From contig MPUH01000172.1 of NCBI GenBank assembly GCA_001970955.1, positions 1 through 64,000 on the forward strand: a stretch of DNA of 64,000 nucleotides, written 5' to 3'. The notes below the pieces were generated by a model. The model worked only from the letters and a program-made list of their open reading frames with translations, was not told the origin of the DNA and did no database searches. The stretch comes from Stentor coeruleus (lineage: Eukaryota; Ciliophora; Heterotrichea; Heterotrichida; Stentoridae). How positions within the stretch are numbered: the stretch's first letter is position 1; each line of letters begins with the position of its first letter. This document shows, piece by piece, positions 50,103 through 60,567 of the stretch. A program made the translations under genes and the position numbers.

Positions 50103-51647
50103 TTAAACACTAACTTTTTTCCTTGACAGGTCAGCGCAATACTTATCAGGAATTCCATCGCTCTTCAATCCATCAAGTTTATCCACACGAATAGTTTCAA
50201 GCTTTTTCCTCTCACCTTCAATCTCATTCCTAAGTTTTCTTCCTTCTTCCAAATTTTCTCTTTCAACCAAAGATTTCTTCTCAGAATTCATAAGTATCTG
50301 AGTCTTAAGCTGATTAGCATGTTGCTTTCTAATCTCAGCTTTAGCTTCCTCTTGTTTTCTCTCAGCTTCAGCAGCTTCTTTTTGAGCCATAATAATCCTT
50401 TCAAATTCATCTCTTTCTTGTTTGGCTTGTATAATCAATCTAATTTCCTTTTCTCTAGCTTGATGATTTCTTGCTTCTTCCAACTCTTTATTAATCTTAG
50501 CAATTTTTTCAGCTTCTTTCTTTTCTTTTTCTCTTTCAACCCTCTCTTGAGCTTCCTGAGCCCTTTTTGCCCTTAAAGCATCAAGTTCTGATTGTCTATC
50601 TTTAGCTCTTTCTTGTCTTTCTCTTAATCTTTGTACTTCTCTTTCTTTTTCAGCTCTAATTCTCTCTTGTTCTTCAACAACCTCTTGTTCCCTTTTAGAT
50701 TTTTCAATATTATACTTCATAATTTTCTCATCTTCTTCTCTTTCAGATCTTTTTCTATCTTCTTTTATTAAAATTGCCCGACGATTCACTTCTTCAACTT
50801 CACCCATGAGTTTTTCTTGCATTTCCATTTTCTCTTTAGCTTGTCTCATTTCTTCTTCTTGTAATAATTGGATTTGCTTTAACATCTGTTGCCGTTCTTT
50901 TTCTAGTATTTCCTGTTCTTTCATTCTAATCAATTCACGCTCTTTGATTTGGTCTTTTAAAACTGATGCACCTTGTAAACGATCTTCTTTCCATTTATGT
51001 TCACGTTCATCATGATATTTAATGACCTTTAATCTTTCAACTTCCATCATCAAATCTAATTGGTCTTCGATTTTTTGCTTTTCACCAGTTATGTTTTTCT
51101 TTTCTTTTAGCTGCTCATCACGAACTGTAACAACTTTTGCGTATAAGACCATTTGGTTCATGGTTTTAACATCATCGAATTCTTGATCCAGCATTTGCTT
51201 TGCCCGCTCTTTGAAGAATTTATCACGTTCTTTTTGCTCTTTTTCACTTTCTGTTAGAGGTGCAGCTTTTTGTCTTTCATTTTCTAACTGCATCATTCGT
51301 TCTTTTCGAGCTTTTGCTGCAGCCCTTTGCTGCTCTTTTTGCTCTTCAAGGACTTTGTGTTCTGATAGGAGTTCTTCTTTGGTTTTAAGAACGGCCGCAG
51401 CTTTCATGCGCTGGATTTCTGTAAGAGGAATCACAGCAGCAGTTTCTGGAGTAGTCCCCTGCAACACCATGGTTTTTACTTTACGAATCTGCTCTTCTGA
51501 AATTTTTCCTCCCTGGACTGATCCAGAAGCCTTAGCTCCGAATAAAGCTTCATCGACTTCTGAACGGTCTGAAACTTTCTTATAACTTCCTCCAGATTTT
51601 TTTGACGATGCAACACTGCCATGTGATTTCTAAGTAACGCTTACCAT
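50103..51647 (-). CDS. CFAP45: Cilia- and flagella-associated protein 45
   Basis: 509 residues after splicing. CFAP45 is a microtubule inner protein of ciliary doublets. The coiled-coil body matches the family: QLDLMMEVERLKVIKYHDER, ERIRAEKEREVQRLRERQE, SELDALRAKRAQEAQERVER and KQERDEFERIIMAQKEAA. Exon 1 is only the ATG (51645-51647). A 15-nt intron (51630-51644) follows, then KSHGSVASSKKSGGSYKKVS, with SDRSEVDEALFG as in animal CFAP45 (SEVDETLFG). The splice therefore decides the start. Without it the only start is an internal ATG at 51470, which loses the conserved N-terminus. Confidence 0.93.
51630..51644 (-). other. 15-nt intron directly after the start codon
   Basis: Sense sequence GTAAGCGTTACTTAG. 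Removal links the ATG to the conserved CFAP45 N-terminus in frame. It has an A at intron position 10. Confidence 0.85.
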
Positions 51648-51763
51648 TCTTAGTATATATTTAAAAAATGTGTTATAAGAAAATATTCAACAAAAATATC
51701 TTAAAAAAAAATTCCTCTCTTCGTGTATTTCCTCATTATATATCATATAAGAATACTTACTTA

Positions 51764-52369
51764 TCAATTTTTGAAAAGTTTAGTAAAAGTCCCAAACAAA
51801 CATTCCTTCCACCCTTTCCAATCATTACTTTCTAAATACAAAAACTTCATAGAGTTCGACATACTAAACTGTAAAACATTTCTATCATAATCAAATAAAA
51901 ACATACTCGACGCCCAGCTTAAAAGAGTAAGAATAGACACTCCATGGTTTTCTAAAAAAGCATTTTCCACACCTAATTTTCTATATAAAACCTTAGTTCC
52001 TCCAACAAGAATTCTTGACAACAAATACAAGGTAATTTGTGTGTTGATGTTATTTTCCTCACGCCACACAATAAAAGATGCGATAAGTCCAGCTAGAAAA
52101 TGATGTGAACTGTAAGCATGACCTCTAAGTCTATTAAGCACACAAACAAAGCTCTTGAATAAAAACACAAAGAGTCCTAATCTTTTTCCATGATCAAGGG
52201 TGTTAGTAAAAATCCTCTCGATTTTTTTTTTCAAAGGTTCTTTGCTAAATAGTATAGCGATAACCAGCGAATGAGTAAACCTAACTTTCGCTCCATAAGT
52301 AAACCCGTTACTTAACCCTTGAAGCGAAGATAGTACACATGACTCATGACGACAAATACTAAATGACAT
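51764..52369 (-). CDS. PXMP4: Peroxisomal membrane protein 4 (PMP24)
   Basis: 201 residues from the ATG at 52369. It matches the PXMP4 family (Tim17-like fold): SSLQGLSNGFTYGAKVRFTH, LGLFVFLFKSFVCVLNRL, HHFLAGLIASFIVW and NNINTQITLYLLSRILVG. It is a multi-spanning protein of the peroxisome membrane with unclear transport role. The presence of this gene implies peroxisomes in the host. The C-terminal third is less conserved. Confidence 0.88.
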   Translation of the reverse strand: MSFSICRHESCVLSSLQGLSNGFTYGAKVRFTHSLVIAILFSKEPLKKKIERIFTNTLDHGKRLGLFVFLFKSFVCVLNRLRGHAYSSHHFLAGLIASFIVWREENNINTQITLYLLSRILVGGTKVLYRKLGVENAFLENHGVSILTLLSWASSMFLFDYDRNVLQFSMSNSMKFLYLESNDWKGWKECLFGTFTKLFKN

Positions 52370-53058
52370 CACTTGTTATATATTAGAAATTAACTAAATA
52401 TCTAAAGGAAAAAATACTTTGTATTGAGATATAAATCAAATTGTGGGTTAGTCATAAACTTGGTATTAAAATATTTATCTTTAATATTATCTTGATAAAC
52501 TATCAATCTTATGGCTGGTTTTATAGATTTAATTAGAAAAAGTATTTTCTGAGGTTGATTAGAATAAATATTCTTGAATTATTTTTTATAAAAGTTTATT
52601 ATCTAAGCTTTGCTTAATGACTTTGATTGAGTTTAGAGTTGGATTTAGTTATGATGCCTATGTGGCTAGTTAGATTGTTTTCTGAGAGCTTATAGACAAT
52701 GATACTTGTTAGGAAATGGAAGATGTGTCGGGGATTCTGTTTAAAGGAAAAGTAAGATTTTCTTTAATAGTTGAGATCTGTAAAAATATGACCCTTAAAA
52801 CGACAAGTCTCATTAAAACATAGTCTCATTAAATATATCATCCCTGTATTTAAACTCTTATAAAATTCTTACAATCAAATCATACACAACAAAAATCATT
52901 ACAGCTAAAAAAAAATCATAAAACATAAACTTATAAACAATTTCCAACCATAATTTTTCCTTTAATCCAACTAAAAATTCTTATCCCTTAAAATATTCCC
53001 ATACACCTCCTAAATCCATTTGTATTTATTTCCCAATATAAAACTTAATTACCTAAAA
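52370..53058. other. Spacer, no gene seen
   Basis: G/T-rich on the plus strand to about 52795, then C-rich and G-poor to the next minus-strand stop. No RNA or ORF recognised. Confidence 0.6.
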
Positions 53059-53697
53059 CTACTCATACAAGCAAGCCGATAATTTTCCTTCATACTTCTT
53101 AGAGCAAGTTTTACATTCACTATCAACACACATACTTTTATTTTTAATTGACATCCATCCTAAAATTTTCTCATTATCCTCAACATAATACTTTAAATTC
53201 ACAAACTTTAACGTGATATTCCTAGAATAATCTCCATTCCACATTTGATTATCCCAGTCCTGTTCACTTACACTAATATGGTCATTTCCAACATAAGTTA
53301 TTACGGCAACATGACCTATTTGAAGTTTTTTAGTCCTTTTATATACAAGCAAACTCCCTTCATTAGGTTTACAAAAAGAACCATTAGGAATTCGGTATAT
53401 AGGAATCGATTCTCCTGAAGAAATGTAATAAAAGTTGTTTAAATGGTAAATATCTGAAGCACAAGGAATTGACTTAAAAGCCAGATTTTTTACTTGGATT
53501 AACCAACGACGAGCATATTCAATGCTTTGATATTTTAAACCTGTGACGATATCAGTGTGGTAATTCAGGTCTATAGAAAGACTATTGTTATGGCAATTAG
53601 AAAATGCTTGGACTTCTAGGTTTTTGCCAAGAAAGGTCCCGAAGGGTAAGCATTTATTAGAGCATACTAGCCATGCACGTAATATTAACAATATCAT
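53059..53697 (-). CDS. Secreted CHAP-domain protein with Ser for catalytic Cys
   Basis: 212 residues. The N-terminus (MILLILRAWLVCSNKC) looks like a signal peptide. The core resembles the CHAP amidase fold of glutathionylspermidine/trypanothione amidases: GLKYQSIEYARRWLI, KIGHVAVI-type IGHVAVITYVGNDHISVSE, and the EQDWDNQMW loop with SRNITLKF. In active members the first motif reads YQCVEYARR; here residue 58 is Ser (codon AGC), while His129 is kept. It is probably inactive as a thiol amidase or uses Ser. The C-terminus is Cys-rich (CVDSECKTCSKKYEGKLSAC), suggesting disulfides outside the cell. Confidence 0.75.
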   Translation of the reverse strand: MILLILRAWLVCSNKCLPFGTFLGKNLEVQAFSNCHNNSLSIDLNYHTDIVTGLKYQSIEYARRWLIQVKNLAFKSIPCASDIYHLNNFYYISSGESIPIYRIPNGSFCKPNEGSLLVYKRTKKLQIGHVAVITYVGNDHISVSEQDWDNQMWNGDYSRNITLKFVNLKYYVEDNEKILGWMSIKNKSMCVDSECKTCSKKYEGKLSACLYE

Positions 53698-54262
53698 AAT
53701 TATATTAGAGGAAGTTTTATTAAATATATTAGGATTTTAAAGATTAAATATAGGCGTTTTTTGTTTTAGTGGGGTTATGGTTTTTAGATATTTTGGGGAT
53801 TAGGGTTTTAGAGAGAATGGAGAAATGAGAGATGTTGTGGAAACTTGGTATTAGGATTAAAGTTTTTTAATTGAGAAAATTTTTTAGAAGGAGATGGAGG
53901 TTGGCTGTGAAATTTTGTGAGGTTTTTGAGGAAGTTTAGATTTATGATAAGTGTATTTTAGTGAATGTTTAGTATTACAATAAAAAGCACAGTAATACAT
54001 TAGCTTCTTGTTTTTATAAAACTTTCCATATCCAGAAATAAAATAACCCTGATAGTTCGTACCCTAGATAAATATCCCAAAGTATTAAGAGCGCCTTGTT
54101 AAAATCTATCTATAAAGTAACTCAAGCCAATAACTCAATAGTCTATATCATTTAAATACTAACTATCTTAAAAAAAAATACACTAAGAAGCCTAAGTTAA
54201 CAAAGTTTCAATTTTAAAAACAAGTTATTACTATTTATTACTAGTTCTTAAACCTTGCATTT
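53698..54262. other. Spacer, no gene seen
   Basis: G-rich on the plus strand to about 53960, then C-containing to 54262. TTAGGATTTTAA at 53729-53740 lies about 32 nt upstream of the CHAP gene start. Nothing else recognised. Confidence 0.6.
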
Positions 54263-56835
54263 TCAACTTTTAAATAAATATAAAAATTTTTCGAGTTCAG
54301 GGATCATTCCCATTCGCTCCAATAATTCATGCCTACTAAAAATTTTCTCCATAGTATTTTTCGATAAATTCCATATTTTCAAGCATCTAGAACTACATGA
54401 CAAAGCATAATTATCAATTAGCATCACATCAATAATAGGTTCATCAAAATTATCCTGCATTATAACAACAGTATAATCATTTGAATCATTTAAATGTATT
54501 AATTTCCCATCTAAAAACCCAATTAAATGCATATCTTTATAAACACTTTGCACACTATAAAATGTATTCAAAGTTTTAATCTCACATTTTTCCAACATAT
54601 TATAAACACTTACCATAGAATTTTCAGAAAAATAAAACAAATAAGGCAGACTTAAAGCTAAATCCGAACTTGTTATATAAGGAAACTTTTGAATTTCTTG
54701 AAAATAATTTCCATTTAATTGCAGTAATATTACCTTTTTATTCTTTTCTCTTGTAAAAAACAGCAAATTAAATTTGCTTATATAGAAAATTTTGGCTATT
54801 TTATCTTTATATAAAGTTATTTTTTGTATTATTCCACATTTAATTGTATCCCATATAAAAATACTCCCAGTTACAGTACCACATATGAGTATTTTGCCGC
54901 TATGATTTCCAGCCAAAGCTGAAATTTCTTCTCTATCACAATTTAAAACAACTTGTATTAGGGTTTGGATATCCCACATGACGATAATTCCACTTTTATA
55001 CCCCACAAAGCATTTATTTTTGTTTATAAAAACAGCAGTTGCATCATATTGGGAGTCATTTTTCAAATATTTTTTGGTACCCTCACTGATATTGAATAGC
55101 AAAATGCTGTTTCTTGATGTTATTGCAATTATATTCTTAGCTGATACTGCTAGCAAATTTATTTTTTCTTTAAATAAGATGTTTGATTTAGATTCTAAAT
55201 CTTCTAAATTCCATACTAAGACTTGTCCTGATGATTTATGGCATATTAATAAACCTGAAGCTAAATATAAAGCTTTTACAGGATCTACCTTTTGACTAAT
55301 AAGTGAGTGAAATAATGAAAAATCAGCAATTTTATAAATAAAAATATAACCAAAAGTTGTCCCAACACATAAAAAATTCTTATCAGCTTGAAGACATGTA
55401 ACATTTTTTATATCAGTAGATCCTATATCAACTTCCATTATCTCAGTATCAATTCTTATTTCTTTATTATACTTATCACATATAAAAATTGTATTACTTT
55501 GACTTGGCCCAGCAAAAATCGGTTGTTGGCATAAACTATCAACTTTACACAAGAGCTGTAAAGTTTCTGAATCCCATTTTTCTATAATCCCATTTGTTAG
55601 TATTGATATAAAATAATCTCCAAAATCAATCATCTCCATGACAAAAATTTGTGTTTCTCTTATACAAAGGGTTTTAAAAGATACATTGTTAACATCATAA
55701 ACCCCAAGAGACCCTGATGTATCAGCCACACNGTTATTATGGGTAAAAGATACATTGTTAACATCATAAACCCCAAGAGACCCTGATGTATCAGCCACAC
55801 ATAATAAATTAGTTTTTAAAAATAGCATTTTCGTAATTTTAACACCAAGATTCAGCACTTGAACACATTTAAAAATACTCAGNAATTAGTTTTTAAAAAT
55901 AGCATTTTCGTAATTTTAACACCAAGATTCAGCACTTGAACACATTTAAAAATACTCAGCTTACAAATCCCAATACTCATATCAGCATCAGCATATATAA
56001 GTATATCATTAGCAACTTTTATTATAAAATTTATTACAGGAATATCTGTTTGGCATGTTAAATGATATGCTTCTTTAGTTAGAATTTTGGTAAATATTAT
56101 CTCACCATTATTATGACTTGTAATAACATAAATCTTATCAATAGCAATATTAGTTATATGTGAATTGTAGTATATATCTTGTATAGGTTTAGAATAATCT
56201 ATATGGCTCCAGATTTTTATTTGATTGACTTTGAATAATACGGCCAAGAAGCCAGGTCCTTCGAATATAGAAAGAATTGAAGGTTTTAGATTTTTTATTG
56301 ATGCGATGAAGGAGTATTTACCTTTATTATCACTGTATATTAATAAGGATGAGTCTTCAAGGATATAATATATGTTATGCTTAGTTTTCAAGCCATTGAC
56401 TACCGATTTTAGGATATTACTATCTCTAATTATCAGATCAGTTAATTCTAAAGGTCCTTCTATAAAATAATTATCTTCAGCTATTTGTAAGATATCCTCA
56501 AAGATTTTACTAATGCGCTTTATGTTATTAAAATTTCTGTTCAGAGTTATTGTTTTAGTAAATAATTTTGTACATTTCACATGAGTTAATTCTAAATCAT
56601 TAGCCTCAGACTCTAAACGAATTTTAAAACTCTTAATTCTCTCAATAAGCTTATATGAATATGTGTTTATCTTTGATATCAGTTCTGAAATATTGTTTAT
56701 GATTTGGTTTTCAAGCTTTTTAAGAGTGCTTATTTTTTTCATTAATATCAATCTTCTATGTAGATTGCATTGACAGGATTCTTCTTTATCATTATTAAAG
56801 TTTATTGAACACATAGTTGAAAGATCATCCATCAT
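54263..56835 (-). CDS. Coiled-coil / beta-propeller (WD40-like) protein
   Basis: About 808 residues after merging two duplicated blocks (Ns at 55732 and 55883, total offset 146 nt, which restores a single frame). The N-terminal ~150 residues are helical (ILMKKISTLKKLENQIINNI, RIKSFKIRLESEANDLEL). The rest is beta-rich, with degenerate WD40-like units (NQIKIWSHID, GIIEKWDSETLQLL, SGQVLVWNLED, GIIVMWDIQTLIQ, GSIFIWDTIK, CLKIWNLSK), enough for two propellers. Same layout as the WD40 gene at 37492-39626 but more diverged. Probably a scaffold; function unknown. Confidence 0.78.
55675..55800. repeat. N-joined assembly duplication (57 bp)
   Basis: Copies at 55675-55731 and 55744-55800 flank the N at 55732, with 11 extra nt after the N. 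Identical. Confidence 0.85.
55807..55959. repeat. N-joined assembly duplication (76 bp)
   Basis: Copies at 55807-55882 and 55884-55959 flank the N at 55883. Identical. Confidence 0.85.
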
Positions 56836-57348
56836 TTTATAATTATGAGGACTGAATCTCTGCTAATATTTTTGTAATCTAAGCAATATATATCATAAGA
56901 ATATTAAATAACTTTGATTAGAAAGATTATTAAAATTAGTATAATAAATTGTTTATATATAAACAAAACAAGTTGATGCTTTGTTTACTTTATTCGTTAT
57001 GTAAAATATCTATATGTATATTCTATATATTTCATACAGATAAAGAATTTAGATTAATACTTTTAAGTAATAGGTTGATAAGAATAGATTTATTAAAGTA
57101 ATGGGTTGATAAAAATAGATTTATTAAAGTCTTGTATTTGAATGTATTGCTTTGTATTTAAATAACTTTAGGATTTTTGATTTTAAGATTTTTACTTATC
57201 TATCATCCTATCAAAAAAATATATCAAAACAATTAATATCCTAATCAATTCTTCTAAACTCTATATATATAAACATTAACACCCAACATAATCTTATCCA
57301 AAAACTAATCATAAAACAAATATTTTTTTCTAAATATCTAACGAATTA
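56836..57348. other. Spacer, no gene seen
   Basis: AT-rich. Two adjacent near-copies of a unit of about 30 nt (GGTTGATAA-AATAGATTTATTAAAGT) lie at about 57073-57131, a short tandem repeat. C-rich and G-poor from about 57190. Confidence 0.5.
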
Positions 57349-57690
57349 TTAACCTAGTTTTTCTTTCACTTGCTCTTTAACTTTCGTATATTGCTCTAAT
57401 ACCAAAGATTGGAATGGGCCCAAAATATAGTTGCTTGCTTTAAGTGATAGACCTAACTGAGGAAGGGCTAAAGCAATAAGAAGTACTGTCCTTAGAAGGC
57501 TCCATAAGAAGAAATCAAGACAGGAAGAAATTTCTTGTATTACGATAAAGGCAATCCAATAAAATATCCAGGACTTGAATTTATTGTGATAGTCTTCTGA
57601 TGTGACTACAGTTGATTTGATTGTCATGAGCAGTGGGTATGCAATTCCTCCAAAAAGCTCTAGTAAAAATAGCGAGAATTCTATTAGCAT
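57349..57690 (-). CDS. REEP/TB2/HVA22-family ER membrane protein
   Basis: 113 residues. The TB2/DP1/HVA22 domain is visible: GGIAYPLLMTIKSTVVTSED, FKSWIFYWIAFIVIQEIS, LPQLGLSLKASNYILGPF, ending in a charged helix (QYTKVKEQVKEKL). Family members insert as hairpins and curve tubular ER. Length is that of a short HVA22-like member. It lies between two unrelated minus-strand genes. Confidence 0.88.
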   Translation of the reverse strand: MLIEFSLFLLELFGGIAYPLLMTIKSTVVTSEDYHNKFKSWIFYWIAFIVIQEISSCLDFFLWSLLRTVLLIALALPQLGLSLKASNYILGPFQSLVLEQYTKVKEQVKEKLG

Positions 57691-58369
57691 TTATAATGGA
57701 TAGTAGAGATATTTTTTTGTATAAGGATATTTCAAAGGTAATTGGTTTAAAGGATTTAGGATTTTATGAGGGTTTTAAGGAATGATATTGAGTTTATAGT
57801 GGATTTTGTAGATTAATAGGTGTATTCTTAGATAATTTTTAATTTTGTTTTTTGTATGGATGATGGATTGGAAGATAGTTTTATCATGATTTAGAATGAA
57901 TATTTTAGCTTGTTTTTGTAGGTAACGAAAAGATACTTTAAATGGGTATGTTAAGATTTTAATCAGAGCTTAATATTTTTATTACAAAATAGTTTTTTGA
58001 TAATAAAATTTTATCTAAACTAGAATGTGTTAGATAAAAATTTCTTAGCACTAGTAGAAATTTCTCTTAGGGTGGATATAAACTTCTAATTTACCATAAA
58101 GATATTATTCAATTTTATCAGCTAATAATCAAGATAAACTATCAAAAAAATATATTAAAAAATTTAAATATAAAGCCTCTAATCACTAATACTTTTCATC
58201 ATCTTTCATAAATCTTAAATTTATCCATCTAAATTTTCAACACAATTGTTATTAGCCAAAAAAAATTAAACTATAATACAAATTCGCCCATAAAAAACAG
58301 ACAAATCAAAAAATTTTTTTTTTACATAAAGCAAATCATTAAAAAGCCAAAAATCTTTTATCCTAATTG
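57691..58369. other. Spacer, no gene seen
   Basis: G/T-rich on the plus strand to about 58070 with AGGATTTAGGATTTTATGAG at 57751-57770, then C-rich to the next minus-strand stop. No RNA recognised. Confidence 0.6.
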
Positions 58370-60307
58370 CTAAACTATGTCTCTAAGTTTGCAAACAAGA
58401 TCTTCAGCATCAAATTCGCATATTATAACTTTTAATCCTAAAGCTTCAATATCAATTTTTAAATCATCACTATCAAAGCAATCAAACAACAAAATATTAG
58501 GTTTTTCAAAATACTCACTTACAATTTTTACTGCATCTGAAACCTCATAATTAAGTAATCTGTTTATATTCCCAACTCCTTTCAACACATTACCATTTTT
58601 AATCACACAGCTTCTCGGTCTAGGGTTATTACTCACAACAATTCCTAAAGGCATTTTTAAGCTTTTATATGCATACAATGCAGCAATTTCAATATCAATA
58701 CCCCAATACACATTTTCTAAACCTAAAAGCAATGATTGTTCTATAGGATCTTGTGTTAAAATATTAATCCCATATTTCTCATATTTACTGACAAAATCTT
58801 TTATTGCATTAATTGATGAACTGTTATTGAAAATCTCTTTATGAATATCCTCTGTAAACATAATCATATTATCTTTACAAATAACAACATAAGCAAATTG
58901 ATTACACAGAGTAGGCTTTGCATAAAAGCTATGTATCGGGCTTTGGGATATTTTTGGTATTGGGCTTAGTACTATAATTCTATATAAAAGAGATTTGCTA
59001 TACACCCATGAAAAACTGTTATCAAACTCAACCTTTAAAACACTTGTAGATGTGCATAATAATCTATAAATCAAAGGCCCTGTAGACTGTGTATTTTCTT
59101 CATGTAGCAAAACTTGCTCATTTGCCGTATCAATAATATTACAATTTATGCTTTGAGACTCAAGTTTAAATGCTAAATACAATATGCATCCAGTCTCAAC
59201 AGCCATAAGAATCGAGTATTTTTCCCCAGCTTCAACATTAGCATGTAATGGAAATCCATCATTAATCTTTAAACTCTCCATTTTCATATATGAAACTTGT
59301 GGTTTCCTAAACGTTGAATCTAAAAAATAACAATTAAGTTCTGATTTTATATACATTTTTATACATGGTTCAGCTTCTGGGCTATTAAAAAGTTCATATA
59401 CAAATGTTGACCCTAGTGTAATACTCTCAACATTCCCAGTTTTATATATTTTTTTCAACAAACCTACAAAACTTGGAAGCATTTTTATCCTTTTATGGGC
59501 GAAAATATTCCATATTTTCGGGACAATTTTCATTAAATTCTGACTTATCGATATGTCTTTTTCTAATATTATTTGAATGATTTTCCATAAAGTTTTATAT
59601 GTTTTCTTATGAAGTGTATAATAAGCCAACGTATTTGGTTTATAATCTTGAATAACCCCAGAAACTTCAATAGTATAGTTTGGGTATACAAGAAAAGTAT
59701 TAAGAAAATTAAACACTTTGGCATATAAATCTGTGTTTTTTATAGACTTCAAAGCTGAGAGAATTGGGTTAAAATACTTTTCGAAGTTAGTAAACTGATG
59801 TCTGTAGCTAGGAAAGTTACAGAATATCATAATAAGATATTCAATACAATGTGTTTCCTCATTAGTTATATAAATAGATGCCATTTCAAGTTCTTCTTCA
59901 TTTTTTGTGCATTTGTATTTTTCTATAGCTTCGTTTACAGACTCTAATTGATTGTGTTCTATGATTTTTTCTTTTGAGATTTCGCTTAGTAATTTATGGA
60001 CTCGGTATTCAATTTCATCATTTAACTCACTACCTTGAATAAGTTCACCAGCTGCTAAGGAGTCATTTGATAGGATTATTAACAAGTTTAAGTCTATGGT
60101 TAGACAGTTTTTTAATATGAAAATGTAAAGATGAACTAATCCTAAGATTTTGTCTATTGGGGATTTGGATATAAGTTTTCTTAAGGATTTTAAGGATTTG
60201 ATATCGATTTGTAGAGGATGGCTTTGGAGGAGGAAATTATCCAGGTTGGTTTTGTTGTAGTTGGAAGCTAGAGAGTCTAGGAGGAGCTGAAGTGGACTCT
60301 CTGACAT
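58370..60307 (-). CDS. Large protein of unknown function, possible GOLD-like domain
   Basis: 645 residues. The first ~330 residues are helical and may be an armadillo/HEAT-like solenoid (SLKSLRKLISKSPIDKILGL, NFLNTFLVYPNYTIEVSGV, WKIIQIILEKDISISQNLM). Residues about 350-450 are beta-rich and recall a GOLD-type sandwich (GFPLHANVEAGEKYSILMAV, VLKVEFDNSFSWVYSKSLLY). The C-terminus is alpha/beta (NILLFDCFDSDDLKIDIEAL). No catalytic motif or membrane span. The domain ideas are weak; no named family. Confidence 0.75.
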   Translation of the reverse strand: MSESPLQLLLDSLASNYNKTNLDNFLLQSHPLQIDIKSLKSLRKLISKSPIDKILGLVHLYIFILKNCLTIDLNLLIILSNDSLAAGELIQGSELNDEIEYRVHKLLSEISKEKIIEHNQLESVNEAIEKYKCTKNEEELEMASIYITNEETHCIEYLIMIFCNFPSYRHQFTNFEKYFNPILSALKSIKNTDLYAKVFNFLNTFLVYPNYTIEVSGVIQDYKPNTLAYYTLHKKTYKTLWKIIQIILEKDISISQNLMKIVPKIWNIFAHKRIKMLPSFVGLLKKIYKTGNVESITLGSTFVYELFNSPEAEPCIKMYIKSELNCYFLDSTFRKPQVSYMKMESLKINDGFPLHANVEAGEKYSILMAVETGCILYLAFKLESQSINCNIIDTANEQVLLHEENTQSTGPLIYRLLCTSTSVLKVEFDNSFSWVYSKSLLYRIIVLSPIPKISQSPIHSFYAKPTLCNQFAYVVICKDNMIMFTEDIHKEIFNNSSSINAIKDFVSKYEKYGINILTQDPIEQSLLLGLENVYWGIDIEIAALYAYKSLKMPLGIVVSNNPRPRSCVIKNGNVLKGVGNINRLLNYEVSDAVKIVSEYFEKPNILLFDCFDSDDLKIDIEALGLKVIICEFDAEDLVCKLRDIV

Positions 60308-60567
60308 CTTTATAGATAGAAAAAAATTGAAAGGAGAAAAGTTTAGGTTGATGACTATTTTAGGTTAGAGATTTTAATGATTATAGGGATTATGTTATAA
60401 AGTAAGTGAATTTCAGATAGAGTAAAGGTTAGAAAAGTATCAGAATAAGAGAGTTATAAATGATAAAATTACATGTAAAAATACAAATAACTAAATTTTT
60501 ATCATACTTATTATGGAGCATAATGATATAAAACTTCTACTAATAATTTTACTATCCACATATAAGG
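60308..60567. other. Short spacer
   Basis: G-rich near 60310-60450, then AT-rich. Nothing recognised. Confidence 0.5.

Noticed and set aside
2322-55959. Tandem duplications as real biological repeats or mobile-element target duplications
   Set aside because: Each is centred on a single N, has variable length, and breaks or doubles conserved protein segments; removing one copy restores the frame.
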